Origin: Desulfobacterales bacterium CG23_combo_of_CG06-09_8_20_14_all_52_9
GTDB taxonomy: Bacteria; Desulfobacterota; Desulfobacteria; Desulfobacterales; UBA2156
Direction: 5' to 3'
Assembly (NCBI GenBank): GCA_002771315.1
Contig: PCSF01000157.1
Location: 1-21,110 of the forward strand
Length of the DNA: 21,110 nt
The stretch's first letter is position 1, and every line of letters starts with the position of its first letter. Both the position numbers and the translations under genes were made by a program. Shown here piece after piece: positions 1 through 7,359 of the stretch. The notes under the pieces are model-generated. The model ran no database searches. It saw only the letters and a program-made list of their open reading frames with translations, and was not told the DNA's origin.

Positions 1-987
1 CCCCGTATCGACCTTTCGGAAAAAGATATCCAGCCTCAACTCGATCGACGTCGCCCGGGTCAAAGCACGCTTACATCCCCCAGAAAAGAGGCGGATCGGG
101 TAAGGATTCTTTCCGGTGTGGAGGACGGAAAGACGCTGGGAACACCTTTGGCCCTTTATATCGACAATGGGGATAGCCGCCCGTCCGACTACCGGGAATT
201 AGCAAATGTTCCCCGTCCGTCGCATGCCGACTACACCTATCGCTTAAAGTACGGCATCCTGTCAAAAAGCGGGGGGGGAAGGGCCAGCGCCAGAGAGACC
301 GCAGCCAGGGTTGCCGCCGGCGCCGTTGCCGAAAAAATCCTTTTTGAGAGCTATGGAACTCAGATCGTAGCATGGGTTATGTCTGTCGGATCCATCTCGT
401 GCGAAACCGTGGATCTTGAGATCGTCACGCGGGCCGATGCGGATCGATATCCGGTGCGGTGCCCGGAAGGGCCCTTCGCCGAAAAAATGGCTCAAGCCAT
501 CCGTGAAGCCCGTGATGCCGGTGAGTCTCTGGGCGGCATTATCATGTGTGTGTGCCGCAGCGTTCCCGCGGGCCTCGGAGAACCCGTCTTTGACAAGACC
601 GAGGCCATGCTGGCCCAGGCCATGCTCTCGATACCGGCGTGCAAGGGGTTCGACATCGGTTCGGGATTTGAAGGAACCCGGATGCCGGGCTCGAAACACA
701 ACGATTTATTTGTCAAGCGCAATGGTCGTCTGGGAACAAAAACCAACTTCAGTGGAGGAGTCCAGGGAGGAATCACCAACGGAGAAGCCATTTATTTTCG
801 AGCGGCTTTCAAACCCACTTCAACCATCTCCAAACCCCAGGAAACTGTGGATTACGACGGCAATCCCGTGGTGCTGAAAGCGGCCGGCCGGCACGACCCT
901 TGTGTCCTCCCGAGGGCCGTGCCGATCATTGAAGGCATGGCGGCTTTGGTCCTTGCGGATCTGGCCGCAAGGCAAAAGATCCGGTAA
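1..987 (+). CDS. aroC: Chorismate synthase, 5' end outside window
   Basis: Converts 5-enolpyruvylshikimate-3-phosphate to chorismate using reduced FMN, the branch-point step for Phe, Tyr and Trp in the cytoplasm. The reading frame is open from base 1 and gives 328 residues; family members are about 350-390 long, so roughly the first 30-40 residues are missing. Visible family signatures are DIQPQLDRRRPGQS near the start, GGGRASARETAARVAAGAV around residue 91, GSKHNDLF and NFSGGVQGGITNGE in the middle, and GRHDPCVLPRAVPI near the end. An internal GTG at 118 is not the true start because conserved sequence lies before it. It is followed after 52 nt by tyrA on the same strand and is probably co-transcribed with it. 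The assignment is secure. Confidence 0.97.
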   Translation, partial: PRIDLSEKDIQPQLDRRRPGQSTLTSPRKEADRVRILSGVEDGKTLGTPLALYIDNGDSRPSDYRELANVPRPSHADYTYRLKYGILSKSGGGRASARETAARVAAGAVAEKILFESYGTQIVAWVMSVGSISCETVDLEIVTRADADRYPVRCPEGPFAEKMAQAIREARDAGESLGGIIMCVCRSVPAGLGEPVFDKTEAMLAQAMLSIPACKGFDIGSGFEGTRMPGSKHNDLFVKRNGRLGTKTNFSGGVQGGITNGEAIYFRAAFKPTSTISKPQETVDYDGNPVVLKAAGRHDPCVLPRAVPIIEGMAALVLADLAARQKIR

Positions 988-1039
988 ATCAACTTAAGAT
1001 CCTGAATTGGCTGGAATCGGGAAGAATCGGAAGGCGATA

Positions 1040-1765
1040 ATGATCGGAATCATCGGCTTCGGCCGGTTTGGTCGCTTCATGGCCAAACATCTGATGGAAG
1101 ATTTCAAAGTTCGGATTTATGACGAAATCGATTCAGCGGATTCGATCCGCTCGGCCGGCGCAATTCCCGTCGATCTTTCCGATGTCTGTAAACAGGATGT
1201 GGTGATACTGGCCGTTCCCATTTCCAGGATGAAGTTTTTACTCGAGCAAATTGCGCCGCACTTGAAGGAGAATGCATTGGTGATCGATGTGTGCTCCGTC
1301 AAGATTTATCCGGTTCAATGGATGGAAAAAATCCTGCCCCATTTTACGTCCATACTGGCGTGTCATCCCATGTTCGGGCCGGACAGCGCCGCAGATTCTT
1401 TGGTCGGGCACAAGATATTCCTTTGTCCGGTTCGGCTCAAGACTCCGGATTACCGGAAAATCAAAGCATACCTGGAAGCGAAAGGACTGGTCCTCATCGA
1501 ATCCACTCCAGAAGCCCACGACCGGGAGCTTGCCTTCAGTCTGTGTTTGACCCACTTCATCGGACGCGGTCTGTCTGCTTGCGGTGCGAAACCCTTGCAG
1601 ATGGATACCGAGGGGTACAAACGCCTGTTGCATATCCTGAATGTGGTGCAAAACGATACTTGGGAGCTTTTTTACGACATGCACCGATATAACCCCTTTG
1701 CCACAAAAATCCGCTTGGCATTCATGACCGCCGTGCAGGAGATAGAAAAAGAGTTGGAGGCATGA
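1040..1765 (+). CDS. tyrA: Prephenate dehydrogenase (monofunctional)
   Basis: Oxidatively decarboxylates prephenate to 4-hydroxyphenylpyruvate with NAD(P), the first Tyr-specific step. The 241-residue protein begins with a Rossmann dinucleotide motif (GFGRFG, residues 6-11). It has ACHPMFGPD around residues 107-115 and LTHFIGR around 170-176, the family's catalytic-His region. There is no chorismate mutase or ACT domain, so it resembles the dehydrogenase half of E. coli TyrA. I chose the ATG at 1040 because GGAAGG lies about 6 nt upstream and the Rossmann fold starts right there; a TTG at 1007 would add 11 residues that look non-conserved. The stop overlaps the pheA start as ATGA, indicating translational coupling. 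Whether it prefers prephenate or arogenate cannot be read from sequence. Confidence 0.92.
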   Translation: MIGIIGFGRFGRFMAKHLMEDFKVRIYDEIDSADSIRSAGAIPVDLSDVCKQDVVILAVPISRMKFLLEQIAPHLKENALVIDVCSVKIYPVQWMEKILPHFTSILACHPMFGPDSAADSLVGHKIFLCPVRLKTPDYRKIKAYLEAKGLVLIESTPEAHDRELAFSLCLTHFIGRGLSACGAKPLQMDTEGYKRLLHILNVVQNDTWELFYDMHRYNPFATKIRLAFMTAVQEIEKELEA

Positions 1766-2601
1766 GAGTCGCCTTTCAGGGAATCCGTGGAGCCTACAGT
1801 GAAGTGGCGCTGAAAAGGTATTTCAAATCGGAGGCGCAACCGGTGAGTTGTGCGAGCTTTGAAGAGGTATTTAACGCCGTCATGGAAGCAAAGGTGGAAT
1901 TCGGATTCGTTCCTGCCGAGAACACCATTGCGGGAACGGTAGTAGAAAACTACGACCTGTTGCTGAGCCATGATGTCGTGGTCCAGGCGGAGGCCTATAT
2001 GGCGATCGCCCACATGCTTTTAGCCAAAAAAGGGGCGCTATTCGGCGATATTTCCAGCGTGCTTTCCCATCCCCATGCGCTGAATCAATGCAAGGCATTT
2101 CTCAGACAGCACGGCCTCAAAGCGGTCCCGGCCTACGATACGGCCGGTGCGGCAAAGGAGGTCGCGAAGCGCTCTTCAAAAAGGTGGGCGGCCATTTCTT
2201 CCATACTATGTGCGGAAATCTACGGCCTGGATATCCTGAAAAAGAATATTCAATCCACTCAGACCAACACGACGCGTTTTCTTGTCATCGCAAAAAATCA
2301 AAAGGGGGAAATCAGTGCTTTTCAGGAAAAGACCTCCTTGGCCTTTAAAACCCAGCATCGGCCGGGGGCGCTCGTGGATTGCCTGAAAATCTTTCAGGAA
2401 CATCAATTGAACCTGACCAAGCTGGAATCCCGGCCCATACCGGATAATCCATGGGAGTACGTTTTTTACGCGGATGTTGAAGCCGGAGAGGATTCGTCGG
2501 CTGTCGCCGGGGCCATTCAGGAGCTTTCCTCCCAGGCTTTGTTTGTGAAAATTTTAGGGAGTTATTCCAAGGCAATGGGAGATATCAGACATGAAAAATA
2601 A
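1762..2601 (+). CDS. pheA: Prephenate dehydratase with C-terminal ACT domain
   Basis: Decarboxylates and dehydrates prephenate to phenylpyruvate, the Phe branch. The 279-residue protein starts VAFQGIRGAYSE, the family's N-terminal signature. It has AENTIAGTV around residues 52-60 and the catalytic TTRF motif at 170-173. An ACT domain from about 191 to 265 carries the GALVDCL and ESRP elements linked to Phe feedback binding. There is no N-terminal chorismate mutase, so the mutase must be encoded elsewhere. It overlaps tyrA by 4 nt and aroQ by 11 nt, giving a tightly coupled tyrA-pheA-aroQ set. The presence of ESRP suggests allosteric inhibition by Phe; this is inferred from the family. Confidence 0.95.
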   Translation: MRVAFQGIRGAYSEVALKRYFKSEAQPVSCASFEEVFNAVMEAKVEFGFVPAENTIAGTVVENYDLLLSHDVVVQAEAYMAIAHMLLAKKGALFGDISSVLSHPHALNQCKAFLRQHGLKAVPAYDTAGAAKEVAKRSSKRWAAISSILCAEIYGLDILKKNIQSTQTNTTRFLVIAKNQKGEISAFQEKTSLAFKTQHRPGALVDCLKIFQEHQLNLTKLESRPIPDNPWEYVFYADVEAGEDSSAVAGAIQELSSQALFVKILGSYSKAMGDIRHEK

Positions 2602-3097
2602 ATCGGATAAATTTGCCCGGGGAAAAGGGGATTTGATTAAGGTGAAGAAACAGAAACCCAAGATCCTCGTGATTCACGGTCCCAACTTGAACCTCTTGGG
2701 CAAAAGGGAACCCGACCTCTATGGGGAAAAGACACTGGAGACCGTTCATGAAGAATTGGAAAAAGACAGCAGACGGTTGGGGATTGAGGTGGAGATGTTT
2801 CAGTCCAACCATGAAGGCGCTATCATCGACAGAATCCAGGAAGCCGGAGAAGGTTGTGCCGGGCTTATCATCAATCCGGCGGCTTTCAGCCACACCAGCA
2901 TCGCGATTCGAGATGCGTTGCTTTGCCTGGATGTCCCCATCGTGGAGGTGCATATCTCCAATATTTATAAAAGGGAGCCTTTTCGGCACCGATCCCTGAT
3001 TTCCGACATCACCACTGCAACCCTTTCCGGGTTCGGGACAGAGGGATACCGGATGGCGCTTCGGGCCATGGCCGATATGATTTCCGAAAGCATTTGA
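2591..3097 (+). CDS. aroQ: 3-dehydroquinate dehydratase, type II
   Basis: Dehydrates 3-dehydroquinate to 3-dehydroshikimate; type II enzymes are small dodecamers working through an enolate. The core begins ILVIHGPNLNLLGKREPDLYG, where the Tyr (residue 44 here) is the expected catalytic base, followed by SNHEGAIID, NPAAFSHTSIAIRDAL and VEVHISNIYKREPFRHRS, containing the catalytic His and substrate-binding residues. The ATG at 2591 has GGGAGA about 8 nt upstream and gives 168 residues with a 17-20-residue basic N-terminal extension. A GTG at 2642 would give a more typical length near 151. The gene overlaps pheA by 11 nt. It ends the aroC-tyrA-pheA-aroQ run; the trp leader follows. Confidence 0.94.
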   Translation: MKNKSDKFARGKGDLIKVKKQKPKILVIHGPNLNLLGKREPDLYGEKTLETVHEELEKDSRRLGIEVEMFQSNHEGAIIDRIQEAGEGCAGLIINPAAFSHTSIAIRDALLCLDVPIVEVHISNIYKREPFRHRSLISDITTATLSGFGTEGYRMALRAMADMISESI

Positions 3098-3106
3098 ATT
3101 TTTCGC

Positions 3107-3136
3107 TTGACACCCATGGCGCATTTATTTTACGGA
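3107..3136 (+). promoter_or_regulatory. Possible trp promoter
   Basis: A perfect TTGACA (3107-3112) lies just after aroQ. At 16-18 nt spacing the -10 candidates are only TTTACG, TTACGG or TACGGA (3129-3136), so the -10 half is weak. Its placement directly before the Trp-codon leader fits a trp promoter. The trp genes could also be read through from aroQ. Confidence 0.4.
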
Positions 3137-3140
3137 AGGT

Positions 3141-3272
3141 ATGGAAAGATATAAAGCCGTGAAGAACCGGATATTCATAGATCTGTCTTCCCTGATAGGA
3201 GACGGATTCTGGCGATGGCAAGGCGGAAATTGGAGCCTTGCCGGCGGGAGATGTTTTTTGATTTATTGTTAG
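3141..3272 (+). CDS. Candidate Trp leader peptide (attenuator)
   Basis: A short frame between aroQ and trpE encodes 43 residues from ATG 3141 to TAG 3270-3272. Residues 23-31 read FWRWQGGNW: three Trp codons (3210, 3216, 3231) within 24 nt, very unlikely in a random 43-residue frame placed directly before trpE and a terminator. Leader peptides of this kind sense charged tRNA-Trp by ribosome stalling. The exact start is uncertain. The GGAAGG before ATG 3141 sits only 1-2 nt away, so GTG 3159, with GGAAAG 10 nt upstream, could be used and would give 37 residues. The peptide is longer than the 14-residue E. coli TrpL, and its Trp codons lie 60-90 nt before the first attenuator hairpin. It is a candidate, supported by position and composition and not by homology. 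Confidence 0.68.
   Translation: MERYKAVKNRIFIDLSSLIGDGFWRWQGGNWSLAGGRCFLIYC
3217..3242 (+). promoter_or_regulatory. Hairpin inside the Trp leader coding region
   Basis: GGCAAGGC (3217-3224) and GCCTTGCC (3235-3242) form a perfect 8-bp stem with a 10-nt loop that contains the third Trp codon. The 3' arm, as GAGCCTTGCC (3233-3242), could instead pair with GGCAAG plus GCTC (3309-3314 and 3317-3320) across a 2-nt bulge, linking the leader codons to the downstream attenuator. Pairing is seen directly; the regulatory role is inferred. Confidence 0.45.
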
Positions 3273-3295
3273 GAAGTTAAAAGCAAAGCAGATTC

Positions 3296-3328
3296 AAAAC
3301 CGTGGGCAGGCAAGACGCTCACGGTTTT
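3296..3328 (+). promoter_or_regulatory. trp attenuator segments 1 and 2 (pause/anti-antiterminator hairpin)
   Basis: AAAACCGTGGGC (3296-3307) pairs with GCTCACGGTTTT (3317-3328) in a 12-bp stem with one G-U pair and a 9-nt loop. Segment 2 also contains CTCACGG (3318-3324), exactly complementary to CCGTGAG (3346-3352) in the 5' arm of the downstream terminator. The 1:2 and 2:3 pairings are mutually exclusive, the logic of a classical attenuator. The hairpin is followed by CATTTTTC and might terminate weakly by itself. Confidence 0.7.
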
Positions 3329-3336
3329 CATTTTTC

Positions 3337-3374
3337 AATAAAGGGCCGTGAGTAACTCACGGCCCTTTATTTTT
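3337..3374 (+). terminator. Intrinsic terminator of the trp attenuator (segments 3 and 4)
   Basis: The arms AATAAAGGGCCGTGAG (3337-3352) and CTCACGGCCCTTTATT (3356-3371) form a perfect 16-bp stem with a 3-nt TAA loop, ending in a T-rich run to 3374. It lies only 25 nt before the trpE ATG, so it can only make sense as a conditional terminator in the trpE leader or as the end of the aroQ transcript. The competing segment 2 favours attenuation. Confidence 0.85.
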
Positions 3375-3399
3375 GAACATAAAAGATAAGGATTCGGTG

Positions 3400-4872
3400 A
3401 TGTACCTGAAAGAATTTCCTGATGAAACCACATTTTATCGGATGGCCTCACATTTTAATGTGATTCCGCTTTGCATGGAGATTTTGTGCGATACCGAAAC
3501 CCCGATCACGCTGTTAAACAAATTTTACCGCCTGCAAAATCCGATTTTTCTTTTTGAAAGCGTTACCGGAGGGGAAAAATGGGGAAGATACAGTTTCATG
3601 GGAGTATCGAGCAGAAGCCGGATCCGGATTTTTTCAGACCGGATCCAGGTAGAAGAAAACGGCCGCATCCATAATTACAAGCACCAAGGGAATCCTTTGG
3701 GCTATCTGAAAACGCTCACGCGACAGTTCAAGCCGGCGCCTGTCTTTGAGTCAACCCGGTTCTGGTGCGGAATGGTCGGTTACCTGAATTACGAGATGGT
3801 CTCTTTTTTTGAAAAGATTCCCAATCGACTGGACCCCGAACTGGAGTTGTCCCATTTCATCGTCCCGGATGCTCTGATCATCTTCGACAATATCCGGAAA
3901 ACGATATCCATTTTGGTCCTTTCCTTTCCCGCGTCGGGCCGACATGTCCCCCCCGATTACCGCCTCCTCAGGAAACGACTGCACGATCTCTGTGGAGCGG
4001 CCATGGGCCCACCTCCTGCAATCAAAGCGGATAGATCGGATATAACTCATACTCTCATGCCGACCCTTAAAAAAGAAGCCTTTCTTGAAAGAGTCCGGAA
4101 GATAAAATCTTACATCCGTGCCGGAGATGTCATCCAGACAGTAATTTCCCATCCTTTTATATGTGAAAATCCGCCGGATCCTTTAAAGCTTTATCGGGCC
4201 CTTCGGTATGTGAACCCTTCACCCTATCTTTTCTATTTAGACATGGGAGAGACGATGCTGATCGGTTCTTCTCCTGAAACCATGGTGAGACTGGAACACG
4301 GGAAAGCCTTTCTTCGTCCCATCGCCGGCACCCGGCAGCGGGGAATCGACGAGGAAGAAGACATGGCCATGGCCGAAGATCTCCTTAAAGATGAAAAGGA
4401 AAGAGCAGAGCACATCATGCTGGTGGACCTTGGGCGTAACGATTTGGGCCGTGTGGCGGAGACCGGAAGCGTTCAGGTGACCCAACTGCTGCACGTGGAG
4501 CGATACAGCCATGTCATGCACCTGGTATCCGACATTTGCTGCAATCTATCTCCGGGAACCGATGCTTGGGATTTATTGAGGTCTGTTTTCCCGGCAGGAA
4601 CTTTGACGGGTGCGCCTAAGGTGCGCGCCATGGAGATCATCGATGAGGTGGAGCAGTCGTCCCGCGGACCCTATGGGGGCGCCGTGGGCTATATTTCTTT
4701 TTCCGGCAACATGGATCTGGCCATCACCATACGGACCGCACAGATCGAAAAGGGGCGATTGGTACTTCGATCCGGTGCCGGCATCGTCGCCGATTCGAAT
4801 CCTGAAAAGGAGTGGATGGAAACCGTCAACAAGGCCGAAGCCATGAATCAGGCCCTTAAGCTGATTCGGTAA
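3400..4872 (+). CDS. trpE: Anthranilate synthase component I
   Basis: Large subunit of anthranilate synthase. With TrpG-supplied ammonia it turns chorismate into anthranilate and pyruvate. The ATG at 3400 has TAAGGA 7 nt upstream and gives 490 residues, normal for TrpE; an in-frame TTG at 3373 overlaps the terminator and is unlikely. The N-terminal part carries FLFESVTGGEKWGRYSF, matching the LLES-type Trp feedback-binding region, so inhibition by Trp is expected. The C-terminal chorismate-binding domain shows IGSSPETMVR, RPIAGTRQRG, HIMLVDLGRNDLGRVA, FPAGTLTGAPKVRAMEII and GPYGGAVGYISF. An isochorismate or aminodeoxychorismate synthase is less likely given trpG, trpD, trpC and trpF downstream. 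The leader before it predicts attenuation by Trp. Confidence 0.97.
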   Translation: MYLKEFPDETTFYRMASHFNVIPLCMEILCDTETPITLLNKFYRLQNPIFLFESVTGGEKWGRYSFMGVSSRSRIRIFSDRIQVEENGRIHNYKHQGNPLGYLKTLTRQFKPAPVFESTRFWCGMVGYLNYEMVSFFEKIPNRLDPELELSHFIVPDALIIFDNIRKTISILVLSFPASGRHVPPDYRLLRKRLHDLCGAAMGPPPAIKADRSDITHTLMPTLKKEAFLERVRKIKSYIRAGDVIQTVISHPFICENPPDPLKLYRALRYVNPSPYLFYLDMGETMLIGSSPETMVRLEHGKAFLRPIAGTRQRGIDEEEDMAMAEDLLKDEKERAEHIMLVDLGRNDLGRVAETGSVQVTQLLHVERYSHVMHLVSDICCNLSPGTDAWDLLRSVFPAGTLTGAPKVRAMEIIDEVEQSSRGPYGGAVGYISFSGNMDLAITIRTAQIEKGRLVLRSGAGIVADSNPEKEWMETVNKAEAMNQALKLIR

Positions 4873-4900
4873 TGGAAACTAGCAGGCGAGGAGAAAAGAC

Positions 4901-5704
4901 ATGATTGCGATCATCGATAACTATGATTCATTCACCTACAACTTGGTTCAGTATTTCAGACAACTGATTTCGGATGTCCGGGTGTTTCGAAACGACGCCA
5001 TTAGCGTCGATGCCCTTGCCGTCATGAAGCCATCCGGCATCGTAATATCGCCGGGCCCCGGCTGCCCGGATACGGCGGGAATCTCCCTGACGGTCATTCA
5101 CCGGTTTTTCGAAAAGGTCCCGATTCTGGGCGTATGCTTGGGCCATCAGGCCATCGCCCAGGCATTCGGTGGCAAAGTGGTCCCTGCAGCACGTCTCGTA
5201 CATGGGAAAACATCCTGGATTCATCATGACGGAAGTCCCCTGTATAAAAACCTGGACAACCCATTTGAAGCCACGCGTTATCATTCCCTGATCGTAGATC
5301 GTGATAACTTTCCGGCGTGTCTGACGGTGAGTGCATGGACTTTGGATGATGAAATCATGGGCGTTCGGCATCAACGCTACCGAGTTGAAGGGGTTCAATT
5401 TCATCCGGAGTCGATTCTTACCAACGGAGGCTTTCAAATCATTCAAAACTTTGTTCAACTCATCAACAAGGAGGAAAAACGTGATGAAAACAACAATTGC
5501 CAAGCTCGTCAAACAGGAGAACCTGACGGAAGAGGAGATGGGACGGGTCATGGAAATCATCATGACGGGGCAAGCGACACCGGCGCAAATCGGTGCATTC
5601 ATGACCGCCATGAGGATCAAGGGGGAGACTGTCGAGGAGATCGCCGGGGCTGCCAGGATGATACGGGCCCATGCGACCCCGGTCAACGCCCGCAACCATT
5701 GTAA
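4901..5704 (+). CDS. trpG: Anthranilate synthase component II (glutamine amidotransferase) with abnormal run-on tail
   Basis: Glutamine amidotransferase subunit that feeds ammonia to TrpE. Residues 1 to about 190 form a complete class I domain: IDNYDSFTYNLVQYF at the start, SPGPGCPD, nucleophile Cys in GVCLGHQAIAQAFGG, and the His/Glu pair in VEGVQFHPESILT. The start ATG has GAGGAG upstream. Instead of stopping near the trpD start, the frame continues to TAA 5702-5704, giving 267 residues. The last ~75 residues are rich in Gly, Asp, Arg and His and are simply trpD sequence read in another frame. An A5 run at 5475-5479 lies at the boundary. With one more A (or a -1 slip) the frame would read ACG TGA TGA and stop over the trpD ATG. 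So either a real stop loss, a base-call error or slippage. The domain call is secure; the 3' end is not. Confidence 0.9.
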   Translation: MIAIIDNYDSFTYNLVQYFRQLISDVRVFRNDAISVDALAVMKPSGIVISPGPGCPDTAGISLTVIHRFFEKVPILGVCLGHQAIAQAFGGKVVPAARLVHGKTSWIHHDGSPLYKNLDNPFEATRYHSLIVDRDNFPACLTVSAWTLDDEIMGVRHQRYRVEGVQFHPESILTNGGFQIIQNFVQLINKEEKRDENNNCQARQTGEPDGRGDGTGHGNHHDGASDTGANRCIHDRHEDQGGDCRGDRRGCQDDTGPCDPGQRPQPL

Positions 5705-6560
5705 GAGCGTGAGTATCGACAGGGATGAAATCAACATCGAGGAAGAAACCATCCTGGACACCTGTGGGACCGGAGGGGATGGGACAAACACCTTCAATGT
5801 CTCCACGGTCACGGCTTTCGTGGTTGCCGGAGCAGGTGTCAAGGTCGCCAAGCATGGAAATCGAGCGGTATCCAGCCGATGCGGCAGCGCCGATGTCCTG
5901 GCCGATCTGGGCCTCAATCTGGATCTCAATCCGGCCGATGTGGAAAGCTGCATCAACACGGTTGGGATCGGTTTTCTTTATGCCCCCTTGTTTCATGGCG
6001 CCATGAGATTTGTCGCAGGACCGAGACAGGAAATCGGCCTGCGGAGCATTTTCAACCTCCTGGGGCCATTGTGCAATCCGGCAGGCGCCAACGCCCAGGT
6101 GCTGGGTGTTTATGACATGGATTTAACGGAAAAGATCGCGCATGTCCTGCAGAGGTTGGGAACCAAGGCCGGGTTTGTGGTTTGCGGGGAAGGGACCTTC
6201 GACGAAATCAGCATTTGCGGCTCCACCAAAATCTCCAGATTGGAAGAAGGCCGCGTGACCACTTCTTTTATGGTACCTGAAGATGTGGGGATGACGAGGG
6301 CTTTACCGGAAACCATCAAGGGAGGCGATGCGACAGAGAATGCGCGAATCGTCCGGGAGATCCTAAATGGAGAAAAGGGGCCAAAGAGGGATATGGTTCT
6401 TCTCAACGCCGCTGCGGCTTTCATGACAGCAGGCCTGGAAGATGATTTTCCGGGCGGCATTGAAAGGGCCAAAGAATCCATCGATTCCGGATGTGCGAGG
6501 CAAAAGCTTGAGCAACTCATCGCCTTTACAAAACAATGCAACCCATTTTTGAGAAAATGA
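5484..6560 (+). CDS. trpD: Anthranilate phosphoribosyltransferase
   Basis: Transfers the phosphoribosyl group of PRPP to anthranilate, the second step of the Trp branch. The protein has 358 residues. Signature elements are the PRPP-binding CGTGGDGTNTFNVST, the KHGNRAVSSRCGSADVL loop, NLLGPLCNPAGANAQVLGVY, and the DEIS metal-binding motif. Before the CGTGGDG loop there is an extra stretch of about 10-15 residues (around NHCKSVSIDRDEINIEE) compared with many homologues. AAGGAGG at 5468-5474 is a strong ribosome site serving the ATG at 5484 (9 nt) or the adjacent GTG at 5481 (6 nt). The gene overlaps the run-on end of trpG by 221 nt; the original overlap was probably only a few bases. There is no fusion to TrpG. 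Confidence 0.96.
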   Translation: MKTTIAKLVKQENLTEEEMGRVMEIIMTGQATPAQIGAFMTAMRIKGETVEEIAGAARMIRAHATPVNARNHCKSVSIDRDEINIEEETILDTCGTGGDGTNTFNVSTVTAFVVAGAGVKVAKHGNRAVSSRCGSADVLADLGLNLDLNPADVESCINTVGIGFLYAPLFHGAMRFVAGPRQEIGLRSIFNLLGPLCNPAGANAQVLGVYDMDLTEKIAHVLQRLGTKAGFVVCGEGTFDEISICGSTKISRLEEGRVTTSFMVPEDVGMTRALPETIKGGDATENARIVREILNGEKGPKRDMVLLNAAAAFMTAGLEDDFPGGIERAKESIDSGCARQKLEQLIAFTKQCNPFLRK

Positions 6561-6573
6561 GCATAAAGGACTT

Positions 6574-7356
6574 ATGAACCCCATTCTGAAAAAGATCATG
6601 GATGAAAAAGCCGAAGAAGTCAAAAGGCTCAGAGCGAAAGGCGTCGGAGAAGACCGTAGCACCGATTTGCTTCCCGTCCGCGATTTCAAGGAGGCCGTAT
6701 GCAGGACCGGATGGATGAATCTGATCGCGGAAGTCAAATACGCCTCTCCTTCTTCGGGTCGTTTTTCCATAAAGCGGGACAGCGCCCGGATCGGAAAAGC
6801 CTATGAAACCGCCGGGGCGGCCGCGATATCCCTGGTGACGGATAAGCGATTTTTCGAAGGGGATATCCGGGATATTTCTGTCTTAAAGAAAGCGGTTCGC
6901 CTTCCGGTCTTACGGAAGGATTTCATTATCGATGCCGTCCAAATTGCTCAATCTTTTATAAACGGCGCGGATGCAATTCTTTTGATCGCCCGGATCTTAT
7001 CCAAGGAACAATTGGAGGAAATGGTCGGCATTTGCAAAGACTTCGGGATGCACGCCTTGGTTGAGATTCACGACGAAAAAGATCTTGAGAAGGCTCTGGC
7101 ATGCAACGCCTCCATTATCGGGATCAACAACCGCGATCTGGATACCTTCCAGGTCGATATCGGTGTCACGATCCGAATTGCACCCCTGGTCCCTGAGGAT
7201 TGCGTTGTCGTCAGTGAAAGCGGAATCCGGAGTGCGGAGGATATCCGGAAGTTGAAGCCGCTGGGTATCCGGGCTGTTTTGGTCGGGACTTCACTCATGG
7301 ACAGTGAGGATATTGTTTCGAAAACCCGTTCCCTTGTCCACGCGGGAAAAATGTAG
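6574..7356 (+). CDS. trpC: Indole-3-glycerol-phosphate synthase
   Basis: Closes the indole ring: converts 1-(2-carboxyphenylamino)-1-deoxyribulose-5-phosphate to indole-3-glycerol phosphate with CO2 release. The 260-residue monofunctional TIM barrel has the catalytic signatures AEVKYASPSSGRFS (N-terminal Glu/Lys), VLRKDFIIDAVQI (Lys), LVEIHDEKDLEKAL, GINNRDLDTFQVD and VVSESGIRSAEDI. AAAGGA lies 5-6 nt before the ATG. It starts 13 nt after trpD and stops 3 nt before trpF, so it is in the same transcript and probably translationally coupled. TrpF is a separate protein here, unlike the TrpC-TrpF fusion of enterobacteria. Confidence 0.97.
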   Translation: MNPILKKIMDEKAEEVKRLRAKGVGEDRSTDLLPVRDFKEAVCRTGWMNLIAEVKYASPSSGRFSIKRDSARIGKAYETAGAAAISLVTDKRFFEGDIRDISVLKKAVRLPVLRKDFIIDAVQIAQSFINGADAILLIARILSKEQLEEMVGICKDFGMHALVEIHDEKDLEKALACNASIIGINNRDLDTFQVDIGVTIRIAPLVPEDCVVVSESGIRSAEDIRKLKPLGIRAVLVGTSLMDSEDIVSKTRSLVHAGKM

Positions 7357-7359
7357 GTT

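Noticed and set aside
1007..1039. Upstream TTG start for tyrA
   Set aside because: The ATG at 1040 has a proper ribosome site and coincides with the start of the Rossmann fold.
3215..3280. Alternative short frame (ATG 3215) overlapping the Trp leader
   Set aside because: Nearest ribosome-site-like AGGAG is 13 nt away and the frame has no Trp codon, unlike the frame with FWRWQGGNW.
3137..3399. T-box (tRNA-sensing) or TRAP-binding leader as the trp control
   Set aside because: I could not identify a T-box consensus or a run of GAG/UAG triplets; a Trp-codon leader with competing hairpins explains the region better.
4928..5959. Long minus-strand open frame (343 codons) opposite trpG/trpD
   Set aside because: It is antisense to two well-conserved genes, is low-complexity (Ser/Ala/Leu/Thr-rich in its N-terminal half) and shows no domain.
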